Positions 1 to 8,845 of a DNA stretch of 18,187 nt are shown piece by piece (position 1 is the stretch's first letter; each line of letters opens with the position of its first letter). The notes under the pieces are model-generated. The model did not search any database, was not told the DNA's origin, and saw only the letters and a program-made list of their open reading frames with translations. The stretch is from Actinidia chinensis (taxonomy: Eukaryota > Streptophyta > Magnoliopsida > Ericales > Actinidiaceae): contig VIGQ01000274.1 of assembly GCA_009663005.1 (NCBI GenBank), positions 40,001-58,187 on the forward strand, given 5' to 3'. A program made the position numbers and the translations under genes.

Positions 1-300
1 ATTTTCTATCTTTCATTTCGGAGGGAATAAAATTCTCATTATGAAGAGGAATCTAATCACTCCACTAGGAATCTTCGGTTGTATTTGGTTGGATGAAATG
101 AAATTTATAAGAATAACTGGAGGATTAAATAGAATTGGATAGATTTAATTGAAGAAAGAAATAGTCATTCTCATTTTGTAAGGAATAAAATTGTCATTTT
201 TATATTCTAGGGAACGACATGTTGGGACTATAATTTCTCTCGTAGTTTTGTCAATGTGTGAGGCAAAATATTTTAATTTATCCCCCAAATATTATTGAGT
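1..300. other. AT-rich intergenic DNA, no gene
   Basis: No coding frame or RNA gene is visible. The phrase ggaataaaatt occurs twice in direct orientation (near 23 and 182), and ggttgtatttggttggatg near 77 resembles the GTTTGG-type ends of plant MITEs, but I could not find a convincing partner end. This may be a fragment of a small transposon; nothing firmer can be said. Confidence 0.4.
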
Positions 301-890
301 GGTAGTTGGTGCATCCAACATCTATGGTTGTCATTGAGAAGTTTGGGGGTCAAATCTTTAGTAATTAAAAGTTATAATTCTTTGACACTAAAGGGCCCAA
401 GAGTGTTAATTTAGGCAAAGGTCTCTGGACAACGGAATGCGCGTTTCAGCATTTTGTTATAAGCATGGATACTCAAGAGCATATTACTTGATTTATTGAT
501 CCAGTGATTTTTATGAGCTCTTAAGTATTTGCAAATCAATCAAACTTGAAGAACAAAATCATTTGAAGTTGTTCGTAGGCATGATTGAAGGTTTGATGAA
601 CTCTCAGTTGGTTGAAGAGGTGAGGCGCGAGAAGAGTTGCACGAGAGTGGTTCACGAGAATTCAGCAATGAGTTCGATATTTGGGCGTATGGATTCACGA
701 TAAGATTGTGAAGAAAATTTGTATTCAGTACTTTTATTAAGAGTACATTTTTCCCATGATCCCGTAGTTTTTCTCTTAGTTTGGAATTTTTCACATATAT
801 CTTGTGTCAATTATTTACTCTATGTTTACTGCTTTTATTGTGATAAAATTAGTAGATTCATCACACACGCGCGCACACATACATATATAT
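300..890 (+). mobile_element. degenerate copia-type LTR (solo or remnant), + orientation
   Basis: The stretch at 761-808 carries the order typical of the U5 part of plant Ty1/copia LTRs: a cccgtag block, a T-rich tract, ttggaatttttc, then cacatatatcttgtgtc, followed by ttatttactc and a T-rich tail. Upstream, ggtgcatccaacatc and gggcccaagagtg look like U3 text. A tRNA-Met primer-binding site (usually tggtatcagagc) should follow the LTR; only a poor match (ttggttaattga, about 890-901) is present. No gag or pol homology follows, so I read it as a solo LTR or truncated copy. The left edge is uncertain and could lie near 219. Recognition is by remembered family pattern, not alignment. Confidence 0.5.
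862..890. repeat. alternating purine-pyrimidine microsatellite
   Basis: Twenty-nine bases alternate strictly between pyrimidine and purine: a CA block, a CGCGCGC core, a second CA block, then a TA block. It lies at the presumed right end of the copia LTR remnant. Tracts of this kind can adopt Z-DNA under supercoiling, and they also arise by replication slippage. Confidence 0.85.
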
Positions 891-899
891 TGGTTAATT

Positions 900-1515
900 G
901 ACAAATCTATAACTATGGTTCTTTTTCATGGTCATTTCAAATAAAATGACTATTTTATTAATTTTTAAAAAAATTGGTCATTCAATTCCATCTATTATTT
1001 CATCTAACTCTACCTCATTCAGGATTTAAAAAAAATGATGAGTCAAATTATTTTTCTATTATACCCCGACCTCGACTTAGCCTGCCTCTATGACACCATG
1101 TTAGCATGCTAACGTTACGCTGTAAATTATAGATAAATTATCTTTCTATCCTAATTTTCATTAAACTTTGTCTATTAATTTTTTCTATTTCAATGTTTTT
1201 TTGAATTATTTTTTCAGTTCGTAAACTTTTTAAATTTTTTTGGTCATTTTTTTCTTCTCTAATTTGTCGTGATTAGAGGAGTTAAAAAAGTAAAAAAAAT
1301 TATTAAAGATATATTACTGGTCCTTAGTTCCTACCATCCAAACATGGTCTTACAGAGGAAAATTATCATAGTTTTTGAATTTTATATTTTTCCGTACAAA
1401 CAATGATACGGTGACTTTCTACCCCATCCAATCAATTAGTATTAGGACACTTTTACAAGAAAGAATGATAATCTCATTCGCAAATCGATAAGATGATTTA
1501 TCTGGTTTTTGAAAA
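900..1515. other. AT-rich repeat-like DNA without a gene
   Basis: No gene is supported. The DNA has T-rich and A-rich runs and a perfect 14-bp palindrome, gttagcatgctaac, at 1100-1113. The phrase ctaccatccaaacatggtc near 1330 resembles the inner-facing right end of a GTTTGG-type MITE, but its left partner is not clear. It is probably worn transposon sequence. Confidence 0.4.
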
Positions 1516-1857
1516 CTAAGGCCCCGTTTGGGATGGGTGTTTTGGGGGGGCATTTACGGTATTATAAAGTAGCTACAGGAGTACATGTTTTATATTTCTC
1601 ACTACAGTATCTAAACTATATTTGATTTGATTTTCATTTATGTGTTTTTTTTTTTTTTTTTGTTCCGGAAGACAAAAAGCAAAACTTTAATATGGAAAAT
1701 TTGTTTAGGAAACTATTTTCAAAAATTATTTTCTGAAAACTTTCTTGAAATGTGATCATTGCTAGAAACAGCATTGCATTAGTTTCTTAATTTGGATCAA
1801 TAAAACTCTTCGAATTAAAAATGGATATTTTAGATTCACTGGATATATGAAATCACA

Positions 1858-2225
1858 CATGGGCGGAGCCACTATAAAGCAAGTGAGGTTAATTGACTCA
1901 ATTGAAAAAAAAAATTACACTATTATTCCTAATATAATTTATTATAAATATAATTTTGACCCCATAAAAATTTAGTAATTTGTCCTAAATTTTATAAATT
2001 CTACAATTTTGATCATGCTGAATGTAAGTTCTAGCAATTTTGACCCCATTGAACTTAACTTCTAAAAATTTTAACCCCACAAAAATTAGTAATTTTCTAT
2101 ATATTCTATAAATTCTATAATTTTGACCCCGTTGAATATAAGTTTTGACAATTTTTGAATCCTCTGATATAAGTTCTGGCAATTTTAACCCTACTGAACC
2201 TAAGCTCTAGCTCCCGCCCCCCCCC
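1858..2225. mobile_element. Tip100-like hAT MITE
   Basis: The left end is CATGGGCGGAG followed by ccac, one base off CAGGGGCGGAG, which I recall as the terminal repeat of the Ipomoea hAT element Tip100. The right end, ctagctcccgccccccccc, is the inverted partner blurred by a C run. The interior has no coding capacity. It contains about four diverged copies of a 40-50 base unit whose core is ttttgacccc followed by a gaac/gaat-taagttct phrase, at about 1955-2190; this internal repetition is typical of the family as I know it. An 8-bp duplication is expected for hAT; the flanks share only tcaca, so the exact right border is unsure. Confidence 0.55.
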
Positions 2226-2496
2226 TTCCTTTAGAGTCACATGACCAAAAAAAGAGACTCTATTATTCATTTTTAATTCAAAAAATATTTTTTTGATTCA
2301 AATTCAAAAACGATAGAGTTCTCTTCTTTGAATTTAAAAATGGCATGTAGCAAACATCAACGTTGAAAGTTACCTCCTCTATCTTATAACTCCCATGCAT
2401 ATTTAATTGCGGCATTAACAATTGACCAGGATTTTTCAAACTATTTTTTTGGTTTGGAATCATTTTATTTAAAAAAAAATAAAATATATAAAAAAA

Positions 2497-2556
2497 TGAA
2501 GAAAAGAAAGAAGACAAGAAGAGGAAAAGACAGAAAGAAGAAAGAAACAGAAATAA
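2497..2556 (+). repeat. GAA-rich purine tract
   Basis: About 60 bases are almost entirely A and G, with three scattered C residues, built from gaa, gaaa and aag units. It gives lysine/glutamate/arginine-rich readings on + and F/L/S-rich readings on -, which explains the short open frames here; neither looks like a protein. Long purine tracts can form triplex structures, but this may simply be a decayed microsatellite. Confidence 0.7.
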
Positions 2557-2756
2557 GCCTGGATGAATTCGCCAAACACCCCCTACCCCTAATGTTTTTT
2601 AATGTCCTTAATGTTTTTTTATTCAGGTTAGCGTAGGGCCCCGGGTTGCTATCCAAACGAACCCTTCTAAAGGGAATGTTTTGCCCACTAGCCCCTGACT
2701 TGAGGTTCCAACCCCCCATGACCTCCTTTCCCCCCGCGATCTATTTTGCTCTTGTC

Positions 2757-2899
2757 CGCTGTTTGGATTAACGAATTTAATAAAAAAAAAAATATTTAAA
2801 AAAATTAAAGGATTCCAATGGATCTCGAAAAGTGTGGATTTTCTAATCTTTTTACTTTATTTTTCTTTTATTACCACTAAATCTGTAACCCCCAAACGC
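2757..2899. mobile_element. short MITE with inverted ends
   Basis: The left end cgctgtttggattaacgaat and the right end, read on the other strand, ggcgtttgggggttacagat share GTTTGG, GTT/ATTA and GATTT/GAATTT blocks at matching distances from the ends. The 143-bp body is AT-rich without coding potential. This is the size and form of plant MITEs of the hAT or PIF type. No clear target duplication flanks it. Confidence 0.4.
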
Positions 2900-3029
2900 C
2901 AATCTTAAATACTTTAATTTTTTAGGATAAAAAATAATTAAATTGAGACGGTCAGATCTGGAATTTGTTCTTTGCCCCGCGCCCGCGTTTTCCTACCCCA
3001 TACACCCCACTTACACACACGCCCTGGTT

Positions 3030-3042
3030 CCCCCCCCCCCCC
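3030..3042 (+). repeat. poly-C run (13 C)
   Basis: This is the longest internal C homopolymer in the window and follows a C-rich stretch (cgcccgcg, acaccccac). Its length may not be reliable, because homopolymers are a common source of sequencing and assembly error. Confidence 0.8.
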
Positions 3043-3049
3043 GATCCGA

Positions 3050-4050
3050 AAATTCAACAATGCTAAAAAATATTTATTTTAATGACCTATTATAAAAATT
3101 CGTGCCTGTACCACAATATATATTATGCTAGGTTCATTAATTATGGACTGTTTATCCAATCTTATCCTTACCATGAATTGGCCCAAATCTAATTAAAGCA
3201 ACTTCACTTCTATAATTGAAATACCTTCTTAAAGTGGGTTTGTTAGCACTTTCAAGTCATGTTGAGAAAGCCCATAACATGGCTCAAGCTTAAGAACACC
3301 AATTCTTACTAAGTTCTTCTTGTTTTCTCCTGCTTTTTCCGCTGGGCCTAACTCTGTTCAGCCACTTTTAGCTATGAATACTCCTATATAATCTCATTAC
3401 CATATAGTCTATGTTGAGGGCGAAATTATGAAACAAAAAAATTAACTGAAGTGTTTTAAGGGTTAAGGGAGTAAGTTTAGGATTTAAGTTTATGAAAAAT
3501 AAGGTTATAGAATTTATTAAAGAATGCAGTAATTAAGGTACTATGCAATTTGCTTTAGGAAATACCCAGCCACTAAGGTGCTAGAGGAGGATTGAACCAA
3601 GGAAGGAGTAGCCCTTGGGGACGACCCTGTTCACCCTAGATTTTTTCGACAAGTTCCAAGATTTCATAGTAATAAATAGATGTCTCTAATTGTTTGATTT
3701 CTCGTTAGTCACTTAACTTTCCCCATTTTATTGTTTTCTCTCTCCCCATCACAAATTTTCACTATCATTTCTGCAGAAATCCGCCAACGGCAACACACCT
3801 ATGCAAAGCGCCGCCGAGCAAAGATACGGTCGGATCCTGCCATCATTATCGGGGTAAACTGCAAACCCCTCAACCGTTGCAAGAGCTTTTGAGCACGCGG
3901 TGAAGCCCGGGGTGCTGCTTTGCCCGTTGACTGCCTATTGTTCTTAAAGGCTTGAAACGATATGAAAAACAATGCATATTCAGCCCTCGCTTTTAGTTTG
4001 TGTGCCCCCCACCTAATTTAAAATAAGAAAAAATTTGACTGCTTTCTATT
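3050..4050. other. unassigned, moderately complex DNA
   Basis: No gene is recognised. Two patches look less random than their surroundings. At about 3560-3670, ggtgctagaggaggattgaa runs on to a phrase around gacgaccctgttcaccc. At 3777-3843, a GC-richer stretch is bounded by tttctgcag and ggggtaa, like a small exon; it can be read in two frames for about 25-38 codons, but neither reading resembles a family I know. The intervening AT-rich DNA shows nothing. Confidence 0.35.
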
Positions 4051-4056
4051 GGGGCC

Positions 4057-4120
4057 CGTCAGGGTCAGTGGTTAAGAAGCATGTTTGTAATAAAAAACGA
4101 AGGCCATGTTCTAGGGGTTA
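4057..4120 (+). mobile_element. tRNA-like head of a degenerate SINE (tentative)
   Basis: gggtcagtggttaag (4062 onward) fits an internal Pol III A box of the kind in tRNA-derived SINEs. About 35-40 bases later, ggccatgttctagggg (4103-4116) fits a worn B box, whose standard form is GGTTCGANTCC. The text between, gcatgtttgtaa then a cgaaggcc phrase, resembles the anticodon-arm region of plant SINE heads. The 3' body and A- or T-rich tail are not clearly defined. A worn tRNA pseudogene is the other reading. Confidence 0.3.
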
Positions 4121-4332
4121 ATTAATTATGTCGTAGTTGCTGCACCCTGTTTATGTCTTCTCCCCATTTTTGTTCATTCTCAGTTTTCCTATGTACTATT
4201 ATACTCTATGAAATAAAACGTCCTTCCCCACTTGAACCTTTTTCCCCTTGTGTTTGAGTTTCTTCTCTTGGGAAAGTAGGCGATCCATGGCGAATTTCAA
4301 TTGGCTTTGAAACCGTTTGAATGTTTCTCTTA

Positions 4333-4690
4333 GGGCCTTGGTTGGTCACTATTTGATCAAAATATAATTATATATTTTTCTAGTGTCTTTACAAGAGGAA
4401 TTGTAAGAATGTTAAAAATTTCATCTGTAATCTGAAGGAAAAAAAAAAAAATCACAAAACTGGCCTTATTGTGGTCGTTTAGTGGACCTTTTTCAAATTA
4501 AATTAATTTTGTTATTCTTCCTTAATTATTTTGATGTTATTTTCAGGAGTCGTATTAGTAAGTATAAAATATTTATAATCGGTGAAAAGTTTTTTCTCAA
4601 AAATAAATAAACAAAAACTCTAAACTCAAAAATCAAAACAACTAAATCATATTTTACTATTAGTTTATAACCACCTAATTCAAACAAGGA
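4333..4690. mobile_element. MITE candidate with inverted ends
   Basis: The left end gggccttggttggtcact and the right end (reverse complement of 4672-4691) gtccttgtttgaattagg share CCTTG-GTTTG-like blocks. The 358-bp body is AT-rich with an A12 run and contains no gene; an 87-codon frame on the minus strand across it is hydrophobic, low in complexity and matches nothing. Flanks share a weak TTA/TTAATA. The evidence is the end pair alone. Confidence 0.3.
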
Positions 4691-4865
4691 CATTAATACT
4701 AAAATATATAGGCTCATTATAAATATGAACTTTAGGAAACCCCAGGTTGGGCCAGAATGTGTTGGCTCATTTTCTCCCTCAATTGTCATGAACTAAAAAT
4801 CTGCTCTTTAGATGAATTTATATTCAGGTATAAAAAAAGCTTGTTATATTTATTACACTACACTC

Positions 4866-5429
4866 ATCTGAAAACCAATTCTAAACATTATTAATACAAC
4901 ACCACCCCCCAAGACTCGGGGTAGGTGGGTAACACATAATAGGTCGATACGGTGATTAATGAGGTCCCCACTATTTATATACCCCAGTTAGTATTTTTTG
5001 CTCCTCCCCCCCCCCTGACACACAGAGCCAACAAACTGAGCGCGCACACAGTCTGATTTTTGGAGAAGCTAGGGAGCTTTCTTCCCTGCCTTCTGTTTTT
5101 TCGAGAGAGATCAGAAACACTATGGGTTTGCACTCCATAGTCCGATCAGTGCGGTGTTACCACTTACCGAAGGTATTATTGTATCTTGGGAGTTAACGCT
5201 GATCAGAACTAGAGTACCGGTGGGGAACGAATCTACCTTATGAACATCGTGTGAAATACGAGCCTCAACATCATGTGCTATTTATAGATTTTGCTTTGTT
5301 CCTTTTTGTTTTTGTTATTATTTAAACATTTTGTATCCTCGCTTCCCAATTATGTATTGAAAAAGTTTGTTCGTATCTTAGTAAAACCCCCACTTTTAGA
5401 ATTCAGTTTTGAACTTCTATCTTGAAACA
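4866..5429 (+). mobile_element. 5' LTR (copy A) of a decayed copia-like element
   Basis: This segment aligns in direct orientation with 6358-6972 along its whole length. Shared landmarks in order: ttaatac-accacccc near the start; aatgagg; tgctc followed by a C10 run; gacacac and gctgagcg; the block acc-aaggt-ttgta-ggga-acgct-atca; then tacctt, atc-tgtg, a T-rich stretch, ttcccaatt, gtttgt and aattc-gttt. Order and spacing hold, though identity is low, perhaps 60-65% by eye. A TATA-like tatttatata at 4972-4981 sits where an LTR promoter would be, before the C run. The right edge (…cttgaaaca) is estimated; the expected primer-binding site is not recognisable. Confidence 0.55.
4972..4981 (+). 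promoter_or_regulatory. TATA-like box in LTR copy A
   Basis: tatttatata lies about 110 bases into the LTR, followed within 50 bases by the C10 run and the gacacac/gagcg block. In plant LTRs the TATA box marks the U3/R border. Copy B has tagataagctatcttta at the matching place, so the box is not preserved there. Confidence 0.3.
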
Positions 5430-6357
5430 AGGCTTAAGGCAAGATCAGGAAGGAAACTGTTTTTCAATTTTTCTTATAAAGATATCACCCTTAGTCAAAT
5501 ATTTTCTGTTTACACCTAAAATTTTGGGAGTAAAGGTTTCAGATTTTTTTTTGTTCTGATTTTCACAATCTGTCTGTTTACACATATTTTAATTAATGAC
5601 TTTTTAAAAAAATTCAGTTCCACAGTTTTCTGGTCACATTATTAGAACTCGTTTGGAAAAAAAAAAAATGTGATATTTCAGACAACTGTTTTGGGAGGCA
5701 TCTCAGTTTTTTTTTTACCTTTTTGGATTTAATGTTGTAACAGTTTTTTTTTGACTGTTGTGGTCAGGGCTTTTTTTACAAAACCGATGTCTTTTTTCAA
5801 AAACAGTTTTGCCAGAACACTGTTTTTAAAAAAATATTATTTTCTGAATTTTGGAGATTTAAATTTTTTTACCAGGGGTTAACGCCCCGACCCCCCCCCA
5901 TTTTTTTTTATTTTCTTAAAAAAACAGAATAACAAAAACTTATTTTTTTTAAAAAAAAAAATAGTTTTTACATTAAAAAACGATTGCAGAAACAGGTTTT
6001 TTTATTTAAAATTTTCAGAACTTTATTTTTTTTTTCCTTGGGGATGGAATGGAACAGTTTCGCTCAAGGCTGGATAAAAAATGTTTCCCCACTTGCTGCT
6101 TTACTTTCGGTTGTTATTCAAAGTTTTCGGATTTATAGTTTCAACCCAAAAATTTTCCTAGTGTAATTACGGGTTTTTTTTTTTAAACCCAGAACTTGAT
6201 AGTATTTCCAGTTTTGTGCGACCTCAGCCTTACCCCCCCAATTTTTTGGAAAAAAAAACATTACATTATGCTCCTGAGTATGGAGCTTAATTCTGTCTTG
6301 GGCCAGGACAACAGGCCCGGACGTTGCATGGTTTGATCTCGCCCAAGGTTCCACCAT
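5430..6357. other. internal region of the LTR element, no gag or pol
   Basis: About 930 bases separate the two LTR-like repeats. The first 550 bases are T-rich and repeat the words ctgtttt, cagtttt and acagttt on the same strand at irregular spacing. The rest (6040-6357) is more complex but encodes nothing recognisable; the 60- and 74-codon frames found there do not match protease, integrase, reverse transcriptase or RNase H. This fits a non-autonomous or internally deleted element. The last bases, gcccaaggttccaccat (6341-6357), sit where a polypurine tract should precede the 3' LTR, but the purine block is broken after aagg. Confidence 0.45.
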
Positions 6358-6972
6358 TGTTAGAAATTCTTTAGTGTTAATACCACCCCATTAGGGTGTG
6401 TTGCTATCAGAATTTTCATAATGGCACTGTCCAGGCACAACCATTATCACCTACCAATAACGGATGAAACCTCTGTTTAAATGCATGAATGAGGGTTCTC
6501 ACACACGTAGATAAGCTATCTTTATTGCTCTTTTGTACACAACCACCCCCCCCCCAAAATTGCGAGACACACGAAAGCTGAGCGAGCCTTTCCTTTTCCT
6601 ATCCTTCTCTATTTTTTTCTACCCCTAGAGCAAGAAACGTGGAATTTGAAATTCAATAAGGGCTAATGCCACCACTGACCAAAGGTTTTGTTGTAAATCC
6701 GGGACCGGAGACGCTCATCAAAAATAGGATGGCACACCCATGGGGGCAAAATTTTACCTTGAGGGGGAAAACATCTTGTGGAAACACCACATTGTCCACA
6801 CTTACTTATTTCGGTTTATATTTATAAGATGCTGCCATTTGTCCCTTTCTACTTTTGTTTTATCATTTATTAGAGCACAGTTTATTTTCTTTTCCAATTA
6901 GTTTATTGTATTTTATTCTGTTTGTAGAATTAAGTATTAAAAACTTTCTAATTCGTTTCTACGCTTGCACAC
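6358..6972 (+). mobile_element. 3' LTR (copy B) of a decayed copia-like element
   Basis: It starts with TGTTAGAAATTC, a start typical of plant copia LTRs, directly after gcccaaggttccaccat, which resembles a worn priming tract. It aligns with copy A in the same order of blocks, including aatgaggg, attgctc, a C10 run (6546-6555), gagacacac, gctgagcg, accaaaggt-ttgttgta-ggga-acgctcatca, ttacctt, atcttgtgg, ttccaatta, gtttgta and aattcgttt. It ends near cttgcacacca. Copy B is about 50 bases longer than copy A. The divergence means an old insertion, poor base quality, or both. Confidence 0.55.
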
Positions 6973-7636
6973 CATTTTTGCACTCATAAAAAACTCTGAT
7001 TTATTGCATGGGTTTCTTAAGAGTACACTCCCTTTATGATTCACTAAATTAAGTGCACGAAGTGTTTTTTTAGGTCAACCTCCGACCGGAGGGACACTTT
7101 ATGCGTATTATAACAAGAGTAAAGAGAAGGTTGTTTAGGCTATTGACACGGGGATTAGTTGTTGATAAACCAACTACATTTTTTTTTTTATTTTTTTACC
7201 TTCACCACCTCACAATATAAACAAATAGAAAAAACCATATTGCCAATTTTTTATATATATACAACATAGCGCTCAAGCGAAACTTTCGTAGAAAATTGCC
7301 CACTCTTAATTTTACTTTTTTAGTTAATATTTTTTTAGTAGCCGCCCGCACATTATATTCTCCCTAATGTAGAGGAACCCACAACGCCCCTCTTCTATTT
7401 TTTTCGTGGTAGCGTTCCACTACCCCTTTTCCTCTATAAACCACCACTACATCCCCCCTATTTTCTTCTTTAAGATCTTTATCCCATACGCACAAACTTA
7501 TTTTGCTTCCATTTTTATTTTTTCACTTTTTATCTACACAATTGTATATCTCTCATCTTCTAGGAATAGAGTCGAGAACAGGATTCCCTTAACCTTTCAT
7601 TATAAATTGATTTAATTTACTTAAAAGAGTTTTGAA
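6973..7636. other. AT-rich intergenic DNA, no gene
   Basis: No gene is seen. A short perfect hairpin, cctccg-ac-cggagg, occupies 7079-7092. A TATA-like word in ctctataaaccacc (7433-7446) is followed by pyrimidine-rich DNA as in plant core promoters, but no reading frame of substance lies downstream; the 69-codon frame beginning at 7406 is hydrophobic low-complexity translation. Confidence 0.4.
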
Positions 7637-8317
7637 CAAGGGTATTCAATTGGACCCCCCTGCCCGATCGGGTTGTCGGCCCCAATCTCATTTTTTGTGT
7701 CGGTGTTTTACACACGGGGGATCAATGTGGACTTTAAGTAGGGTCAACGGGCTCTCGGTACCGGTGGCCTATTCACAATGGGCCAAACAAAATGGAGACC
7801 ACAAGCTCTGTTCATGGGCCTTTAACCCAGAGCCTAAAATCTATGGGCGGGGCCAAATTTTATGCGGCCCTCTTTAAATATCTTTTTTAAATTTATTGAG
7901 TTTTTTTAAATTAACAAAACAATAAAAATATAAAAAAAATTAAGTCGGTCTCATTTACATGAAAATTATCTATAGATGTTGATTAATTTCCATTGTAAAA
8001 TATTATAACTAAACCATTAAGACCTTCAAGTGCCTGGTTTACGAGTCGAGTTTGTACAAGTTCAACCTTCAGATTGCGTCACATGGGGTCAATTTTTACC
8101 TTGGAGAGAGCCTGACAAACTTTAAACTTCTTAAAATTAGGACCCCTTTTCCCAACGCATGCCCCCCCCCCATTTCTAGACTTGAAACTCTTTAAATCAT
8201 GGATCGAGTCAAAATCTATTAGACCAAGCCAGGCTATAACCCGCGGACTTTTTAAGACTTCCCTTCTTTAAAGGACTGTAAAGTAAAAACGGGTCTAAGC
8301 AGGGGTGTTCCAATTAC
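7637..8317. mobile_element. GGCCC-rich repeat remnant, possibly hAT-type MITE
   Basis: The start caagggtattcaattgg followed by a run of gcccgatcggg, cggcccc, cgggctc, gggcc, gggcctttaaccc and gcggggcc words matches the style of a plant MITE family whose ends read aggggtgtt-aat-cgggcc. A second word of the same type, caggggtgttccaatt, lies at 8300-8315 in the same direction, so the borders are unclear and this may be two fragments. An 81-codon frame at 7632-7877 runs through the GC-rich part; its composition follows the repeat and no domain is visible. Confidence 0.3.
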
Positions 8318-8598
8318 TTCGCTACACCTGATCCCCCCCCAATCCTTTCTGTTGTTACCGTATCCACTATCCCTTAAACAACTCTGCAAACAATTTTCTG
8401 GTGGTCGTCGGCACTTTTTCGGTTGCCAACGAAGAGTAAAATATTCTTACGGTGTTTTTAACAAGTTGAGTAAACTAAAACATTTTTCAATTCAAAATAA
8501 TGATTTTTTAAATTGACTTTTTGTTTGGTGGCGGCCGGGACTAATCTATAACGTGGTCCGCATCTGCTGAGGCGAAAAAATTTCAAAAGTGAGATTTA

Positions 8599-8845
8599 GG
8601 GGCTTGTTTGGCACAGTTTTTTTTAGTTTTTTTTAAATTTTTTTACTTAAAATAAACAAAAAAGTCGATTAGGAGTTGCGCTCCTTTTGTTTTGTTTTTG
8701 TTTTTTTGGCTTCGTCCTCAGTTTTAGCAAAGAGCTAATTAAAATTCAACAAGCGTTAAGAAAAGACAAACAAAATCGTGGACCATTTCTATATACACAA
8801 TTTATTAAAAAAAAAAACTTTTAAACATACCCAAACGGGCGCGCC
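8599..8845. mobile_element. MITE with GTTTGG-type terminal inverted repeats
   Basis: The left end ggggcttgtttggcacag and the reverse complement of the right end, ggcgcgcccgtttgggtatg, share the GGGC/GCCC and GTTTGG cores, and both continue into T-rich arms (ttttttttag and tttaaaagttttt). The 247-bp body has no coding capacity. Size and structure fit a hAT or PIF-type MITE. I found no clean target-site duplication. Confidence 0.45.

Larger units (their letters stand above)
1521..2668. mobile_element. possible larger MITE with GTTTGG-type ends, host of a nested element
   Basis: The left end reads ggccccgtttgggat (1521 onward). The right end, near 2650-2668, reads ctatccaaacgaaccc, whose reverse complement gggttcgtttggatag is a plausible inverted partner: the GTTTGG core is identical and the flanks partly match. 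If the two ends belong together, the element is about 1.15 kb and contains the Tip100-like MITE at 1858-2225. Such ends are common in plants, so chance pairing of two unrelated MITEs is a serious alternative. I found no target-site duplication. Confidence 0.25.

Noticed and set aside
540..794. 84-codon frame on the minus strand
   Set aside because: It lies antisense across a copia LTR remnant and its translation has no known motif; LTRs do not normally encode protein.
1985..2182. 65-codon minus-strand frame with a repeated YIQ/RIYRI pattern
   Set aside because: The repetition simply reflects the tandem units inside the Tip100-like MITE.
4526..4789. 87-codon minus-strand frame with hydrophobic segments, like a small membrane protein
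   Set aside because: Leu/Ile/Phe/Tyr richness is expected from AT-rich DNA; no motif is visible and it crosses a MITE candidate end.
5890..5899. Poly-C run as a functional element
   Set aside because: It lies in a low-complexity stretch and belongs to the general C-run bias, so an artefact is more likely.
7632..7877. 81-codon frame with Cys/His residues, looking like a small zinc-binding protein
   Set aside because: It is translated from GGCCC-type repeat text; the Cys/His spacing matches no zinc-finger form and no intron or promoter context supports it.
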